Numbered from the stretch's first letter, positions 43,497 through 52,496 are shown. The stretch: DNA of 64,000 bases from Microbacterium hydrocarbonoxydans (GCF_900105205.1 NZ_FNSQ01000005.1:558001-622000), one strand, 5' to 3'. Made by a program: numbers and translations. The notes: generated by a model not told the origin, from the letters alone.

Positions 43497-44960
43497 TCAG
43501 CTCACACCCTTCATGAGTCGGAGGACGGGCTTGACCGAGAACAGCAGCCCTGCGCCGACCAGGATCGCGATGCCGCCGAGGATCGAGAAGTACGGCACCT
43601 CGTTCGTCGGGTCGTAGAACTGCACCAGCCAGCCGGAGATGGCCGTGCCGAGTGCGATCGAGAGGAAGAACAGCGCGACCATCTGGGTGTGGAACGCCTT
43701 CGGGGCGAGCTTCGTGGTGACCGACAGCCCGACAGGTGAGATGAGCAGCTCGGCGATCGTGAAGACCAGGAGGATGCCGACGATCGCGAGGAGCGGCGTC
43801 GAGTTCGCGCCGCCGCCTGCGAACGGCAGGAACAGCAGGAAGGCGGCGCCCATGACGATCGCACCGAGGGCGAACTTCACGGGTGTCGACGGCTGCTGCG
43901 TGCCGAGGCGGGTCCACACGGCCGCGAAGACGCCGGACAGGATGATGATGAACACCGGGTTGATCGACTGCACCCAGGGGACGGGCATCTCGAAGCCGAG
44001 GATGTTCCGATCCAGGCGCTCGGAGGAGTACAGGGTGAGGACGGTGAACTGCTGCTGGTAGAGCGACCAGAAGGCGACGCTCGTGATGAACAGCGGCAGG
44101 AATCCCCACACGCGCGAGCGCTCGGTGGCGTCGATGCGGCGGCTGCTCAGGATCACCGCGAAGTAGGCGATGGTGGCGGCGACCGTTCCGAGGATGACGA
44201 TCGTCGACAGGTTGCCGGCCTGGATGACGCCGACGAGCACGAGCACGGCGATCAGAGCGATCGCGGCCACGGCGATGATCGCCACCAGCGGATAGCGGCG
44301 TGCGGGCAGCGGGTTCGGGACGCGGCGGGCTTCGTCCGGCAGTGCCTTGCGCCCGAACGAGTACTGCACGAGTCCGAGCGTCATTCCGATCGCTGCCAGC
44401 CCGAATCCGTAGTGGAAGCCCAGCGAGGACTGCAGGATGCCGGTGAGGATCGGACCCATGAACGCGCCGAGGTTGATCCCGAGGTAGAACAGGGAGAACC
44501 CGGCATCCCGGCGGGAGTCGTCCGCGCTGTAGAGGGTGCCGACGACCGACGTCGCGTTGGCCTTGAGGCCGCCCGAGCCGAGTGCGACGAGCACGAGTCC
44601 GACCCCGACACCCACGAAGCCGGGCAGCAGAGCGAGGGCGACGTGCCCGGCGACGATGACGATTGCGCTGAGGAACAGCACCCGTTCGGAGCCGACCATC
44701 CGGTCGGCGACCCATGCGCCGAGGATCGTGGAGAGGTACACCGATCCGCCATACGCGCCGACGATCCCGCCCGCCACAGCCTCCGGAAGCCCGAGGCCGC
44801 CCTCGGTGGCCGAGTAGTAGAGGTACAGGAGCAGGATGCCCTGCATGCCGTAGAAGCTGAACCGCTCCCACATCTCGACGCCGAAGACGTGGACGAGAGC
44901 CCAGGGCTGGCCGAAGAACCGGGTGTCCGCTGTCGTGGCGGATGTCTCGCTGGATGCCAT
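43497..44960 (-). CDS. POT/PTR-family peptide MFS transporter
   Basis: A 487-residue proton-coupled oligopeptide transporter. The hallmark FGVEMWERFSFYGMQGILLLYL in helix 1 is complete, including the ExxER-like proton-coupling motif, and GAYGGSVYLSTILGAWVADR in helix 2 is typical. About 14 helices are visible. It imports di- and tripeptides. The ATG at 44958-44960 (MASSETSATT) is chosen because TACCGT lies 6 nt upstream; the frame stays open further but with non-family sequence. It follows the DHA2 MFS gene in the same direction with 35 bp between, each with its own promoter. Confidence 0.9.
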   Translation of the reverse strand: MASSETSATTADTRFFGQPWALVHVFGVEMWERFSFYGMQGILLLYLYYSATEGGLGLPEAVAGGIVGAYGGSVYLSTILGAWVADRMVGSERVLFLSAIVIVAGHVALALLPGFVGVGVGLVLVALGSGGLKANATSVVGTLYSADDSRRDAGFSLFYLGINLGAFMGPILTGILQSSLGFHYGFGLAAIGMTLGLVQYSFGRKALPDEARRVPNPLPARRYPLVAIIAVAAIALIAVLVLVGVIQAGNLSTIVILGTVAATIAYFAVILSSRRIDATERSRVWGFLPLFITSVAFWSLYQQQFTVLTLYSSERLDRNILGFEMPVPWVQSINPVFIIILSGVFAAVWTRLGTQQPSTPVKFALGAIVMGAAFLLFLPFAGGGANSTPLLAIVGILLVFTIAELLISPVGLSVTTKLAPKAFHTQMVALFFLSIALGTAISGWLVQFYDPTNEVPYFSILGGIAILVGAGLLFSVKPVLRLMKGVS

Positions 44961-45020
44961 CCCTCCACGGTACGCCCCGTCGTCGCAGGCTTCAGACCGT
45001 GTTCGTGCTTCCATGGGGGC

Positions 45021-45644
45021 ATGAACGCGGACTTCGATCAGCACCCGGCCGACACGCCCTTCCACCGCCGACTCGTCTACGGCGAGCGTCCGGACGGGTC
45101 GTGGATGACCCGCGGACCCGCGAACGCGTTCGAGTCGGTGGTCATGCGACCGCTCGATCCGATGCTCGTCCCCGAGAGGCCGAGACAGGGAGAACTCGAT
45201 CCGCAGGAGTGCGGCCACTGCGCGCCCGATCCGCACACCATCTGGCGCGACGACGTGTGGCAGGTACGTGGAGGATGGGAGCCGGGAGGTCTTCCGTTCA
45301 TCGGAGCGATCTCCCCGCGCGCGCACTGGCTGCTCGAGGACGCTCCGGTCGCCGTGCTCGCAGGTCTCGGCCCGCTGATGCAGCGGATCTCCGAGGCGGT
45401 CAAGAGCATCCCTGGTGTGGCGCGCTGTCATTTCAGCCGCTTCAACGACGGATCCGCGCATCTGCATCTGTGGGCGTTCGCGCGGCCGGCGGGGATGATG
45501 CAGGGGCGTGGGTCCGTGCTCCCGTACTGGGACGGAATGCTGCCCGAGATGCCCGCCGACATGACGGAGGAGTTCTTCGAGATCGTCGCCACGTCCCTCG
45601 CCTCGGGAGGGGGCACGGCCTTCCCCGAGCGCGAGCAGGCGTGA
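45021..45644 (+). CDS. HIT-like domain protein
   Basis: A 207-residue protein with a HIT-type histidine motif, HFSRFNDGSAHLHLWAFARP, near residues 139-158 (SAHLHLW corresponds to HxHxH). A CGHC pair near 69-72 could bind zinc as in GalT-like members. HIT enzymes hydrolyse or transfer nucleotidyl groups; the substrate is unknown. The GTG at 45641-45643 overlaps its stop as GTGA, so the next gene may be coupled. The start is ATG 45021; the weak -10 TTCCAT lies 6 nt upstream. Confidence 0.65.
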   Translation: MNADFDQHPADTPFHRRLVYGERPDGSWMTRGPANAFESVVMRPLDPMLVPERPRQGELDPQECGHCAPDPHTIWRDDVWQVRGGWEPGGLPFIGAISPRAHWLLEDAPVAVLAGLGPLMQRISEAVKSIPGVARCHFSRFNDGSAHLHLWAFARPAGMMQGRGSVLPYWDGMLPEMPADMTEEFFEIVATSLASGGGTAFPEREQA

Positions 45645-45694
45645 GCGCCGTGTTCGATTCCGCATTCCGCGGCGAGAGGGGCAGACTGGGGATC

Positions 45695-46393
45695 GTGCGA
45701 ACCATCCGTGATCTCGACACCGTTGAACTCATCATCGATGCGCAGGGCCTGCTGGATTCGATCCGCGGCCCCGAGCGCGTGATCGACGCCGGCACGCTCA
45801 GGGCGCTGCAGCAGTCAGGCAATTACGTCGTCGGCCTGTTCGACGCCGATGATGCCGAAGGCGGCGAGGAGCGCATGGTCGGTGCCTCGATCGCCTTCTT
45901 CGGAGCGCCGGGTCGCCGGGCGATGCACTCGCACATCACGGCGCTGCTGCCGGAGTACCGTGGTCGCGGCTGGGGCAGGGAGCTCAAGGAGCACCAGCGT
46001 CAGTGGGCGTTCTCCAACGACGTCGGACGCATCACCTGGACGTTCGACCCCCTCGTCGCGCGCAACGCGCACTTCTTCCTCACGGTGCTCGGCGCCAGGG
46101 CGACCGGCTACTCGGTGAATCGCTACGGCATCTTCGGCGGCGGGGATGCGGGCGACGAGAGCGACAGGCTCGACGTCGAGTGGGCGCTCGCCGACATCGC
46201 GAAGCCCCCGGCATCCGATGCCGTCGTGGAGACGCTGCAGATCCCCTCCGACATCGAGACGATGCGCGTCGAGGACCCCGAGGCCGCTCATGAGTGGCGC
46301 ACGCGGCTGCGTGCCCAGATGGAGGGGCTGCTCGGCAGTGGGCTGACGCTCTCCGGATTCGACGTCGAGCAGGGGTATCTCTTCACGGCGTGA
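45695..46393 (+). CDS. GNAT-fold acetyltransferase (COG3375-like)
   Basis: A 232-residue (from GTG 45695) or 250-residue (from GTG 45641) protein of the GNAT superfamily. The coenzyme A site is in HSHITALLPEYRGRGWGRELKEHQRQWA near 92-119, followed by RITWTFDPLVARNAHFFLTVLGA, typical of the large COG3375 group whose substrates are mostly unknown. Two starts compete: GTG 45641 overlaps the HIT stop (GTGA), while GTG 45695 has CAGACT 7 nt upstream and gives the family-like beginning RTIRDLDTVELI. I favour 45695. Co-transcription with the HIT gene suggests shared chemistry, but this is inference. Confidence 0.75.
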   Translation: MRTIRDLDTVELIIDAQGLLDSIRGPERVIDAGTLRALQQSGNYVVGLFDADDAEGGEERMVGASIAFFGAPGRRAMHSHITALLPEYRGRGWGRELKEHQRQWAFSNDVGRITWTFDPLVARNAHFFLTVLGARATGYSVNRYGIFGGGDAGDESDRLDVEWALADIAKPPASDAVVETLQIPSDIETMRVEDPEAAHEWRTRLRAQMEGLLGSGLTLSGFDVEQGYLFTA

Positions 46394-46432
46394 GAGGGCC
46401 ACGCTGGGGTCTTCGCGTGAACGGGTCGCGGA

Positions 46433-46460
46433 TAAGATTGACGTACCCGTGATCACGGGT
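46433..46460 (+). promoter_or_regulatory. glyS promoter with a 16-bp palindrome at the transcription start
   Basis: TAAGAT (46433-46438) is a good -10. A perfect palindrome ACCCGTGATCACGGGT (46445-46460) begins where transcription should start. It could be an operator or form a 5-bp stem at the mRNA 5' end. The leader to GTG 46489 is about 45 nt. Confidence 0.6.
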
Positions 46461-46488
46461 CCTCCCGCAGCCGACCATTGGAGCCACC

Positions 46489-47874
46489 GTGGCCGAACAG
46501 TCCCGTCTCGATAAGGTCATCGCCCTTGCCCGCCACCGCGGGTTCGTCTTCCAGGCGGGTGAGATCTACGGCGGTTCGCGGTCCGCGTGGGACTACGGGC
46601 CCCTCGGTACGGAGCTCAAGGAGAACATCCGCCGTCAGTGGTGGCAGACGTTCGTGCGCGGTCGCGGTGACATGGTGGGTCTCGATTCCAGCATCATCCT
46701 GCCCAAGCGCGTCTGGGAGGCGTCGGGCCACGTCGCCACGTTCACCGACCCGCTGGTCGAGTGCCTGAGCTGCCACAAGCGCTTCCGCGCCGACAATCTC
46801 ATCGAGGACTTCGAGGCGCGCAAGGGCCGCAAGGCAGAGAACGGGCTCGCCGACGTGCCGTGCCCCAACTGCGGCACGAAGGGCCAGTACACCGAGCCGA
46901 AGTCGTTCTCGGGTCTGGTGAAGACCTACCTGGGTGTCGTGGACGACGAATCCGGCCTGCACTTCCTGCGCCCCGAGACCGCTCAGGGCATCTTCGTGAA
47001 CTTCTCCAACGTGCTGACCGCGAGCCGCAAGAAGCCGCCGTTCGGCATCGGCCAGGTCGGCAAGGCGTTCCGCAACGAGATCACGCCCGGCAACTTCATC
47101 TTCCGCACTCGCGAGTTCGAGCAGATGGAGATCGAGTTCTTCACACCGCCCGCCGAGGCGCAGCAGTGGTTCGAGCACTGGGTGGAGGCCTGCTGGAACT
47201 GGTTCATCGACCTCGGGATCGACCCCGAGAACATGCGTCAGTTCGACGTCCCGGAAGACGACCGCGCCCACTACTCGGCCGGCACGATCGATGTCGAGTA
47301 CCGCTTCGGCTTCACGGGCAAGGAGTGGGGCGAGCTCATGGGCGTCGCCAACCGCACCGACTACGACCTGTCGAGCCACAGTGAGGCGTCGGGGCAGAGC
47401 CTGACCTACTTCGACCAGGCCACCGGCGACCGCTACACGCCATACGTGATCGAGCCCTCGTTCGGCCTGACGCGCGCCATGATGGCATTCCTCGTTGACG
47501 CCTACCGGGAAGAGGAGGTGCCGAACGCCAAGGGCGGCACCGACGTGCGCACGGTGCTCAAGCTGGATCCGCGCCTCGCGCCGATCAAGGCCGCGGTGCT
47601 TCCGCTGAGCCGCAACGAGCGCCTGTCACCGCTCGCGCGCGAGGTCGCCGACACCCTCCGCAGCTCGTGGGCCGTCGACTTCGATGACGCGGGCGCGATC
47701 GGTCGCCGGTATCGCCGACAGGACGAGATCGGCACGCCGTTCTGCGTGACGGTCGACTTCGACTCGCTCGACGATCGTGCGGTCACCGTGCGGGATCGCG
47801 ACACCATGGCGCAGGAGCGCGTGTCGATCGACGAGCTCCACGCCTACCTCGCGGAGCGTCTGCAGGGCGCCTGA
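46489..47874 (+). CDS. glyS: Glycyl-tRNA synthetase (alpha2 type)
   Basis: A 461-residue class II aminoacyl-tRNA synthetase that charges tRNA-Gly. Motif 1 region is [20 protein letters not shown] near 17-36; CLSCHKRF and CPNCGTKG are two zinc-type Cys pairs near 89 and 125. Motif 2 lies in [26 protein letters not shown] near 184-209 and motif 3 in [18 protein letters not shown] near 322-339. The anticodon-binding domain is at the C-terminus. The start is GTG 46489. The length matches bacterial alpha2 enzymes rather than the alpha2-beta2 type. Confidence 0.95.
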   Translation: MAEQSRLDKVIALARHRGFVFQAGEIYGGSRSAWDYGPLGTELKENIRRQWWQTFVRGRGDMVGLDSSIILPKRVWEASGHVATFTDPLVECLSCHKRFRADNLIEDFEARKGRKAENGLADVPCPNCGTKGQYTEPKSFSGLVKTYLGVVDDESGLHFLRPETAQGIFVNFSNVLTASRKKPPFGIGQVGKAFRNEITPGNFIFRTREFEQMEIEFFTPPAEAQQWFEHWVEACWNWFIDLGIDPENMRQFDVPEDDRAHYSAGTIDVEYRFGFTGKEWGELMGVANRTDYDLSSHSEASGQSLTYFDQATGDRYTPYVIEPSFGLTRAMMAFLVDAYREEEVPNAKGGTDVRTVLKLDPRLAPIKAAVLPLSRNERLSPLAREVADTLRSSWAVDFDDAGAIGRRYRRQDEIGTPFCVTVDFDSLDDRAVTVRDRDTMAQERVSIDELHAYLAERLQGA

Positions 47875-47893
47875 GGTGGACGATCCGAGCGAG

Positions 47894-47923
47894 AGGCCCG
47901 CTGCCCGAACGGGAAGCGGGCCT
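47894..47923. terminator. Terminator after glyS
   Basis: Perfect 9-bp stem AGGCCCGCT/AGCGGGCCT (47894-47902, 47915-47923), 12-nt loop, then TTCTCG. Positioned between convergent genes (stops at 47874 and 47930). Confidence 0.75.
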
Positions 47924-47929
47924 TTCTCG

Positions 47930-48355
47930 TCAGCCGGTGACGGTCAACTGAATCTGATCGGTGCCGCCGGCCTCCACCCAGGAGAGCGAGCGCTCGAGGA
48001 TGCCACGCAGCACGTCGAGGTCGACCTGCTCGAGGTCCTTGATGTACAGGCAGCCGGCCCCGGCGGTGTGCGGGCCGAGCTTCTCGAGTGCGTCCGCGTG
48101 CGCATCCACGCCATCGAGGAGGTAGATGGTGGTCGCGGACTTCCTCGGTGCGAAGCCCAGCAGGCCGCTGTCGCCCTCGGTGCCGGTCGGATAGCGGTAG
48201 TGGCAGGTGCCGAAGCCGATGATCGTGCCCCAGGTCTGCGGAGGGCGGCCGGTGATCTCCTGCATCATCGCGGTCAGGGTCTCGGCATCCCGACGGCGGG
48301 CCGCCGGGGAGGAGCGGGCGATGAGGCCGGCGACGTCATCGCCGGTCGGCTTCAT
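47930..48355 (-). CDS. DUF1801 (YdhG-like) protein
   Basis: A 141-residue protein with the DUF1801/YdhG fold. MMQEITGRPPQTWGTIIGFGTCHYRYPTG and LLGFAPRKSATTIYLL are characteristic, as is a C-terminal GCLYIKDLEQVDLDVL segment. Function is not established; related proteins have been linked to iron or ligand binding. The start ATG overlaps the stop of the HhH-GPD gene upstream by 4 nt, so the two genes form one coupled operon. Confidence 0.83.
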   Translation of the reverse strand: MKPTGDDVAGLIARSSPAARRRDAETLTAMMQEITGRPPQTWGTIIGFGTCHYRYPTGTEGDSGLLGFAPRKSATTIYLLDGVDAHADALEKLGPHTAGAGCLYIKDLEQVDLDVLRGILERSLSWVEAGGTDQIQLTVTG

Positions 48356-48924
48356 GCCTTCGCTTTCGCCGCGGCCTTCATGGCCTTCTTGTGCTCACGC
48401 ACCTTCGTGAGCGATTCGGGCGAGACGATGTCGGCGACGCTGCGGTACGAGCCGTCAGTGCCGTAGTCACCCGCAGCCTCCCGCCATCCGGCGCCGGTGA
48501 AGCCGTACTGCTTGCCGAGCAGCGCGACGAAGATCTTCGCCTTCTGCTCTCCGAAGCCGGGGAGGTCCTTGAGCCGCTTGAGCACTTCGGCGCCGGTGGG
48601 GTCGCCTTCGGTCCAGATCGCCGAGGCATCGCCGCCCCACCGATCGACGATCTCCTGGCAGAGCGTCTGCACGCGGGCGGCCATCGAGCCGGGGAACCGG
48701 TGCACCGCGGGGGTCGTCTTGAAGGCCTCGAGGAATTCGTCAGGGTCCATCGCCGCGATCGTGGTGGCGTCGGACGCTCCCGTCCGCTGTTCGATCTTGA
48801 GGGGACCGGCGAAGGCGGTCTCCATCGGGACCTGCTGGTCGAGGAGCATACCCACAAGCAGGGCGAGCGGGTTCTCGGTCAGCAGGTCGTCTGCGGCGGT
48901 GTCTCCGGTGATGTGAAGGGCCAT
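48352..48924 (-). CDS. HhH-GPD superfamily DNA glycosylase-like protein
   Basis: A 190-residue member of the HhH-GPD base-excision family. A helical N-terminal part (PLALLVGMLLDQQVPMETAF) resembles the start of the AlkA/Nth fold, and LPGFGEQKAKIFVALLGKQY near 123-142 is the helix-hairpin-helix. The catalytic Asp typical of active AlkA is not obvious, and there is no 4Fe-4S cluster motif, so activity is uncertain. Start ATG 48922-48924 with CAGACT 6 nt upstream. Coupled to the DUF1801 gene. Confidence 0.8.
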   Translation of the reverse strand: MALHITGDTAADDLLTENPLALLVGMLLDQQVPMETAFAGPLKIEQRTGASDATTIAAMDPDEFLEAFKTTPAVHRFPGSMAARVQTLCQEIVDRWGGDASAIWTEGDPTGAEVLKRLKDLPGFGEQKAKIFVALLGKQYGFTGAGWREAAGDYGTDGSYRSVADIVSPESLTKVREHKKAMKAAAKAKA

Positions 48925-48954
48925 GACTCCAGTCTGGCATCCCGCGTGTTCGGA

Positions 48955-49527
48955 TCAGATGCGCTGCAGTTTCGGGAGAGGACCTTCGAGACGCGCGATC
49001 GAGACGCGCACATCGGCGATGTCGGCCTTGAGTTCGGTCTTCAGGTCGGCCATCTCGGCTCTGACCTCGGCGATGTCGCCCTTGAGTTCGGTTCTGAGTT
49101 CGGCGATGTCGGCTTTGAGTTCGGTCTTCAGGTCGGCCATCTCGGCTCTGACCTCGGCGATGTCGCCCTTGAGTTCGGTTCTGAGTTCGGCGATGTCGGC
49201 TTTGAGTTCGGTCTTCAAGTCGGCCATCTCGGCTCTGACCTCGGCGATGTCGCCCTTGAGTTCGGTTCTGAGTTCGGCGATGTCGGCTTTGAGTTCGGTC
49301 TTCAGGTCGGCCATCTCGGCTCTGACCTCGGCGATGTCGCCCTTGAGTTCGGTTCTGAGATCGGTGAGCCCCGTCTCGACTTTGGTGAAGCGCTCATCGA
49401 TCCTGTCGAAACGGATGTCCAGCCCACGGGTCTGCCGTGCGAGCATGCGCGAGACGCCGCCGAGCACGGTGGCCGTGAAAGCGAAGAGGGCGATGACGAT
49501 GCCGATCACATCCGGGTCCACGAGCAT
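48955..49527 (-). CDS. Membrane-anchored coiled-coil protein with 29-residue repeats
   Basis: A 190-residue protein of unknown function. One hydrophobic helix (about 5-27, VIGIVIALFAFTATVLGGV) anchors a long rod. From about 50 to 170 it is built from near-identical 29-residue units, each made of an 11-residue block (TELKGDIAEVR), a 7-residue block (AEMADLK) and another 11-residue block (TELKADIAELR), so it mixes hendecads and a heptad. The end reads SIARLEGPLPKLQRI, close to the C-terminus of the protein at 26758-27174. ATG 49525-49527 has CAGACT 6 nt upstream, so the message is probably leaderless. No catalytic residues are evident. Confidence 0.75.
   Translation of the reverse strand: MLVDPDVIGIVIALFAFTATVLGGVSRMLARQTRGLDIRFDRIDERFTKVETGLTDLRTELKGDIAEVRAEMADLKTELKADIAELRTELKGDIAEVRAEMADLKTELKADIAELRTELKGDIAEVRAEMADLKTELKADIAELRTELKGDIAEVRAEMADLKTELKADIADVRVSIARLEGPLPKLQRI
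49051..49359. repeat. 87-bp tandem repeat inside the second coiled-coil gene
   Basis: Period 87 bp, units beginning at 49051, 49138, 49225 and 49312 (the last incomplete). Copies are identical apart from single substitutions. Each encodes 29 residues. Length variation between strains is expected. Confidence 0.92.
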
Positions 49528-49670
49528 CCTCCCAGTCTGCGCCGGTCACCGGACGCTGTCATGGGTTCGACGATATGAAGCAGGAACGATCGGCGGGCAC
49601 CGCGACGGGGCGAATCCGAGCATGGGGGAGAGATGCCCCGGTGGGGCTCCTGTGCAGAAGGAGCGGGTAC

Positions 49671-50978
49671 TCAGGCCGTCGCGACGTCGTCGACGTCATC
49701 CGCACCGACAGCAGGAGCCGGCTCGATGCCGTACAACGTCGTCAGGGCAGCGGCGAACTCGTCTGCGCGCCCGCCGGCGGCGAGCTCGTGCGCTCGGGTC
49801 GTCGGCGTGTGCAGCAGGACACCCGTGAGGTGGCGGAGCGCCTGCTCGACGCGACCGTCCTCATCGCCACGCGCGCGGGCGCGGCCGATCTCGGACTCGA
49901 GCAGCGAGAAGATGTGCGACCGCAGTGCCACGACCGACGGGGTAACGCTCTGCCGACTGCCGACGACGTGGAAGGTGTCGGCCGCTTCGCGCACGACGGT
50001 GCGCGCGGCATCCGTCGCCTGCAGCTCTTCGAGCGGGGCGTGCAGGCTGATGGTCTCGAGATCCAGCAGCGCGACACCCTCGAGTGCGGCGACGGCGGGG
50101 TCGACATTGCGGGGCATGCCGAGGTCGACGACCAGCTGGCTGTGCGAACCGACGGGGCATCCCTCGACGGCGATCCCGGTGGGTGCCTGCAGGTGCTCAG
50201 GCGTGAGCACCGGGGCGGCGGCCGTCGTGCAGGTGATGAGCAGGCTCGAGCGCGACGCGACGCGAGCGTAGTCGTCTGCGGCGACAGCGCGGATGCCGTG
50301 CTTCGCAGCGAACTTCTCGGCACGGCCGGAGGGCGAGTACACCGAGATGTTGACTGCGCCGCGCTCGCGCAGAGTGGCGAGCGTGACGGCTGCGTATGCG
50401 CCGGTGCCCACGAGCAGTACACGCTCGGTCGACCAGTCCGCGATGCGGCTGTCGGCGAGCTCGAGAGCGAGACGCACGAGCGAGCGCCCTGCGCGGCCGA
50501 GAGCCGTGACGTTCTTGACCTTGCGCTGCGCCTGGCTCGCGCGCTGGAAGAGGCGCTCGAGCTCCGGGGAGGTCGTCCCCTCCTTGCGCGCGGACTTCAG
50601 GGCGCGGCGCACCTGGCCCGCGATCTCGCCTTCTCCTGAGACCACGGATTCGAGTCCGGAGGCGACGGAGAAGAGGTGCTCGGCCACCCGACGACCGGAG
50701 TGGACGTCGTACGCGCCCTCGAGCTCGGAGGCGGAGATCCCGGTGGAGGCCTCGACGGCCTCGAGCACCGCTTCGACGCCGATCGCGCCGGCGGCGGTGA
50801 CGGGCTCGTCCATCTCGACGTACGCCTCGAACCGGTTGCAGGTAGCAAGAACGACCGCACCCTGCACGCAGGACGCCATGTCCACCACGGTGGAGGCGAC
50901 GTCATCGGGGGTGCGGCTCAGGCGTTCGAGCAATTCGAAGGAGGCGGTCTTGTGACTCGCCGTGACAACCAGCAGCAC
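49671..50978 (-). CDS. hemA: Glutamyl-tRNA reductase
   Basis: A 435-residue enzyme that reduces glutamyl-tRNA(Glu) with NADPH to glutamate-1-semialdehyde, the first step of tetrapyrrole synthesis by the C5 route. The catalytic Cys is in [15 protein letters not shown] near residue 48; [17 protein letters not shown] is the NADPH-binding segment near 180-196, and the C-terminal helical dimerisation domain follows. Start GTG 50976-50978 has TAGAAT 6 nt upstream, so it is probably leaderless. It is divergent from hemE with 61 bp between starts and opens the haem region. Confidence 0.95.
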   Translation of the reverse strand: MLLVVTASHKTASFELLERLSRTPDDVASTVVDMASCVQGAVVLATCNRFEAYVEMDEPVTAAGAIGVEAVLEAVEASTGISASELEGAYDVHSGRRVAEHLFSVASGLESVVSGEGEIAGQVRRALKSARKEGTTSPELERLFQRASQAQRKVKNVTALGRAGRSLVRLALELADSRIADWSTERVLLVGTGAYAAVTLATLRERGAVNISVYSPSGRAEKFAAKHGIRAVAADDYARVASRSSLLITCTTAAAPVLTPEHLQAPTGIAVEGCPVGSHSQLVVDLGMPRNVDPAVAALEGVALLDLETISLHAPLEELQATDAARTVVREAADTFHVVGSRQSVTPSVVALRSHIFSLLESEIGRARARGDEDGRVEQALRHLTGVLLHTPTTRAHELAAGGRADEFAAALTTLYGIEPAPAVGADDVDDVATA

Positions 50979-51039
50979 GCATCGATTCTACCTGAGGCTT
51001 CATGCAGGTCGGCCCAGGAGCGGATGGGAGGATGGATGC

Positions 51040-52062
51040 ATGGCCCTCTCCGACGCTCCGCTGCTGCGTGCCCTCACCGGACCCCGCCCCGAGCACGCCC
51101 CCGTCTGGTTCATGCGTCAGGCGGGCAGGTCGCTGCCCGAGTACCGGGAGCTGCGGGTCGGGACGCGGATGCTGGACGCCTGCCTCACGCCCGAACTCGC
51201 GGCCGAGATCACCCTGCAGCCGGTCCGCCGGCACGGGGTGGATGCGGCCGTGTTCTTCAGCGACATCGTGATCCCGCTGCGTCTGGCCGGTGTCGACGTC
51301 GAGATCGAGCCCGGCCGCGGGCCGGTGTTCGCGAACCCGGTGCGCTCTGCGGCGGACGTCGACCGCATCACCGCCATCGATCCGCTGTCGCTCGACGGCA
51401 CCGCGATCGCCGAGGCGGTCGGCATCGTCACCGCCGAGCTCGGCGACACCCCGCTCATCGGCTTCGCGGGGGCGCCTTTCACACTCGCCGCCTATCTCGT
51501 CGAGGGAGGCCCGTCGAAAGAGCATCTGCGGGCCCGCGCCCTGATGCACTCCGATCCCGAGTCCTGGAATCGCCTCGCCGGCTGGCTGGCGCAGATCTCG
51601 CGCCGCTTCCTCGAGATCCAGCGCGACGCCGGAGCATCCGTCGTCCAGCTGTTCGACTCGTGGGCCGGGTCGTTGAGCGTGGCCGACTACCGGGCCTTCG
51701 TCGCGCCGCACTCTCGGGTCGCGCTCGATGCGATCGGCGTCCCGAGCATCCACTTCGGCGTGGGCACCGGGCCGTTCCTCGCGGACATGCGCCTCGACGG
51801 CATCGCCGACGGCGTGGGCGTGGACTGGCGGATGCCGCTGGACGAGGCCGCAGCGATCCTCGGAGACGAGGTCTCGGTGCAGGGCAACATCGATCCGGCG
51901 CTGCTCTCCGCTCCGTGGCCGGTGCTCGAGGCGCACGTGCGCGATGTCGTCGAACGGGGCCGCGCAGCCAGGGGGCACATCGTCAACCTCGGACACGGGG
52001 TGCCGCCGGAGGCCGACCCCGACCAGCTCACTCGGATCGTCGAGCTGGTGCACTCGCTCTGA
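51040..52062 (+). CDS. hemE: Uroporphyrinogen decarboxylase
   Basis: A 340-residue enzyme that removes the four acetate carboxylates of uroporphyrinogen III to give coproporphyrinogen III. The [19 protein letters not shown] active-site segment is at residues about 22-40; [19 protein letters not shown] is near 145-163 and [15 protein letters not shown] near the end. GGGAGG about 8 nt upstream supports ATG 51040. It is the first gene of the forward haem run. Confidence 0.95.
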   Translation: MALSDAPLLRALTGPRPEHAPVWFMRQAGRSLPEYRELRVGTRMLDACLTPELAAEITLQPVRRHGVDAAVFFSDIVIPLRLAGVDVEIEPGRGPVFANPVRSAADVDRITAIDPLSLDGTAIAEAVGIVTAELGDTPLIGFAGAPFTLAAYLVEGGPSKEHLRARALMHSDPESWNRLAGWLAQISRRFLEIQRDAGASVVQLFDSWAGSLSVADYRAFVAPHSRVALDAIGVPSIHFGVGTGPFLADMRLDGIADGVGVDWRMPLDEAAAILGDEVSVQGNIDPALLSAPWPVLEAHVRDVVERGRAARGHIVNLGHGVPPEADPDQLTRIVELVHSL

Positions 52063-52133
52063 CGGCACGGCGGCGCCACCGGGCAGCGCGGAGCGGGTCC
52101 GGCGATCGCTGCACGGACGCCAGGGGCCGTATC

Positions 52134-52151
52134 TAGCAGCAGTGCTATATT
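52134..52151 (+). promoter_or_regulatory. arsR promoter with overlapping operator
   Basis: TAGCA-GCAG-TGCTA (52134-52147), a 5-bp dyad with 4-nt spacer, overlaps the -10 box TATATT (52146-52151). The ATG follows 6 nt later at 52158. The arrangement fits autorepression of a leaderless message. Confidence 0.6.
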
Positions 52152-52157
52152 GCAACC

Positions 52158-52496
52158 ATGGCAGATAGCGCGTCAGACATCTTCGCCGCGTTGGCCCATC
52201 CGACCAGGCGTCAGATCCTGCAGGACCTGAAAGAGGGAGAGCTCGCGGCGGGGGAGATCGCGTCGCGGTTCTCGTCGAGCGGTCCCACCATCTCGCGGCA
52301 CCTCAGCGTGCTGCGTCAGGCCGGCCTCGTCAGCGAGCGACGCGATGCCAACCGCATCCTCTACTCACTCGTCGGCGAACGGCTCGCCCTCTCGGTCGGG
52401 GACTTCCTCTCGACCGTCTGTCCCGAACAGATCGTGTTGCGCGAAGTGCGCAAGCGTGGCACGGGTCGCGGAGCATCCGCTGCGGTCGACGCCTGA
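52158..52496 (+). CDS. ArsR-family winged-helix regulator in the haem cluster
   Basis: A 112-residue ArsR/SmtB-like DNA-binding protein. DIFAALAHPTRRQILQDLKEG begins the fold, and GEIASRFSSSGPTISRHLSVLRQAGLVSERRDANRILYSL is the helix-turn-helix and wing (about 32-72). The usual ELCVCD metal-binding motif is absent; the only cysteine is in STVCPEQI, so the signal is not classic As/Cd/Zn sensing. It sits between hemE and cgoX with its own promoter, making a haem-related role plausible but unproven. Confidence 0.87.
   Translation: MADSASDIFAALAHPTRRQILQDLKEGELAAGEIASRFSSSGPTISRHLSVLRQAGLVSERRDANRILYSLVGERLALSVGDFLSTVCPEQIVLREVRKRGTGRGASAAVDA

Noticed and set aside
42037..43617. Long plus-strand frame over the DHA2 MFS gene
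   Set aside because: Charged, repetitive product typical of an antisense shadow; no ribosome site or domain.
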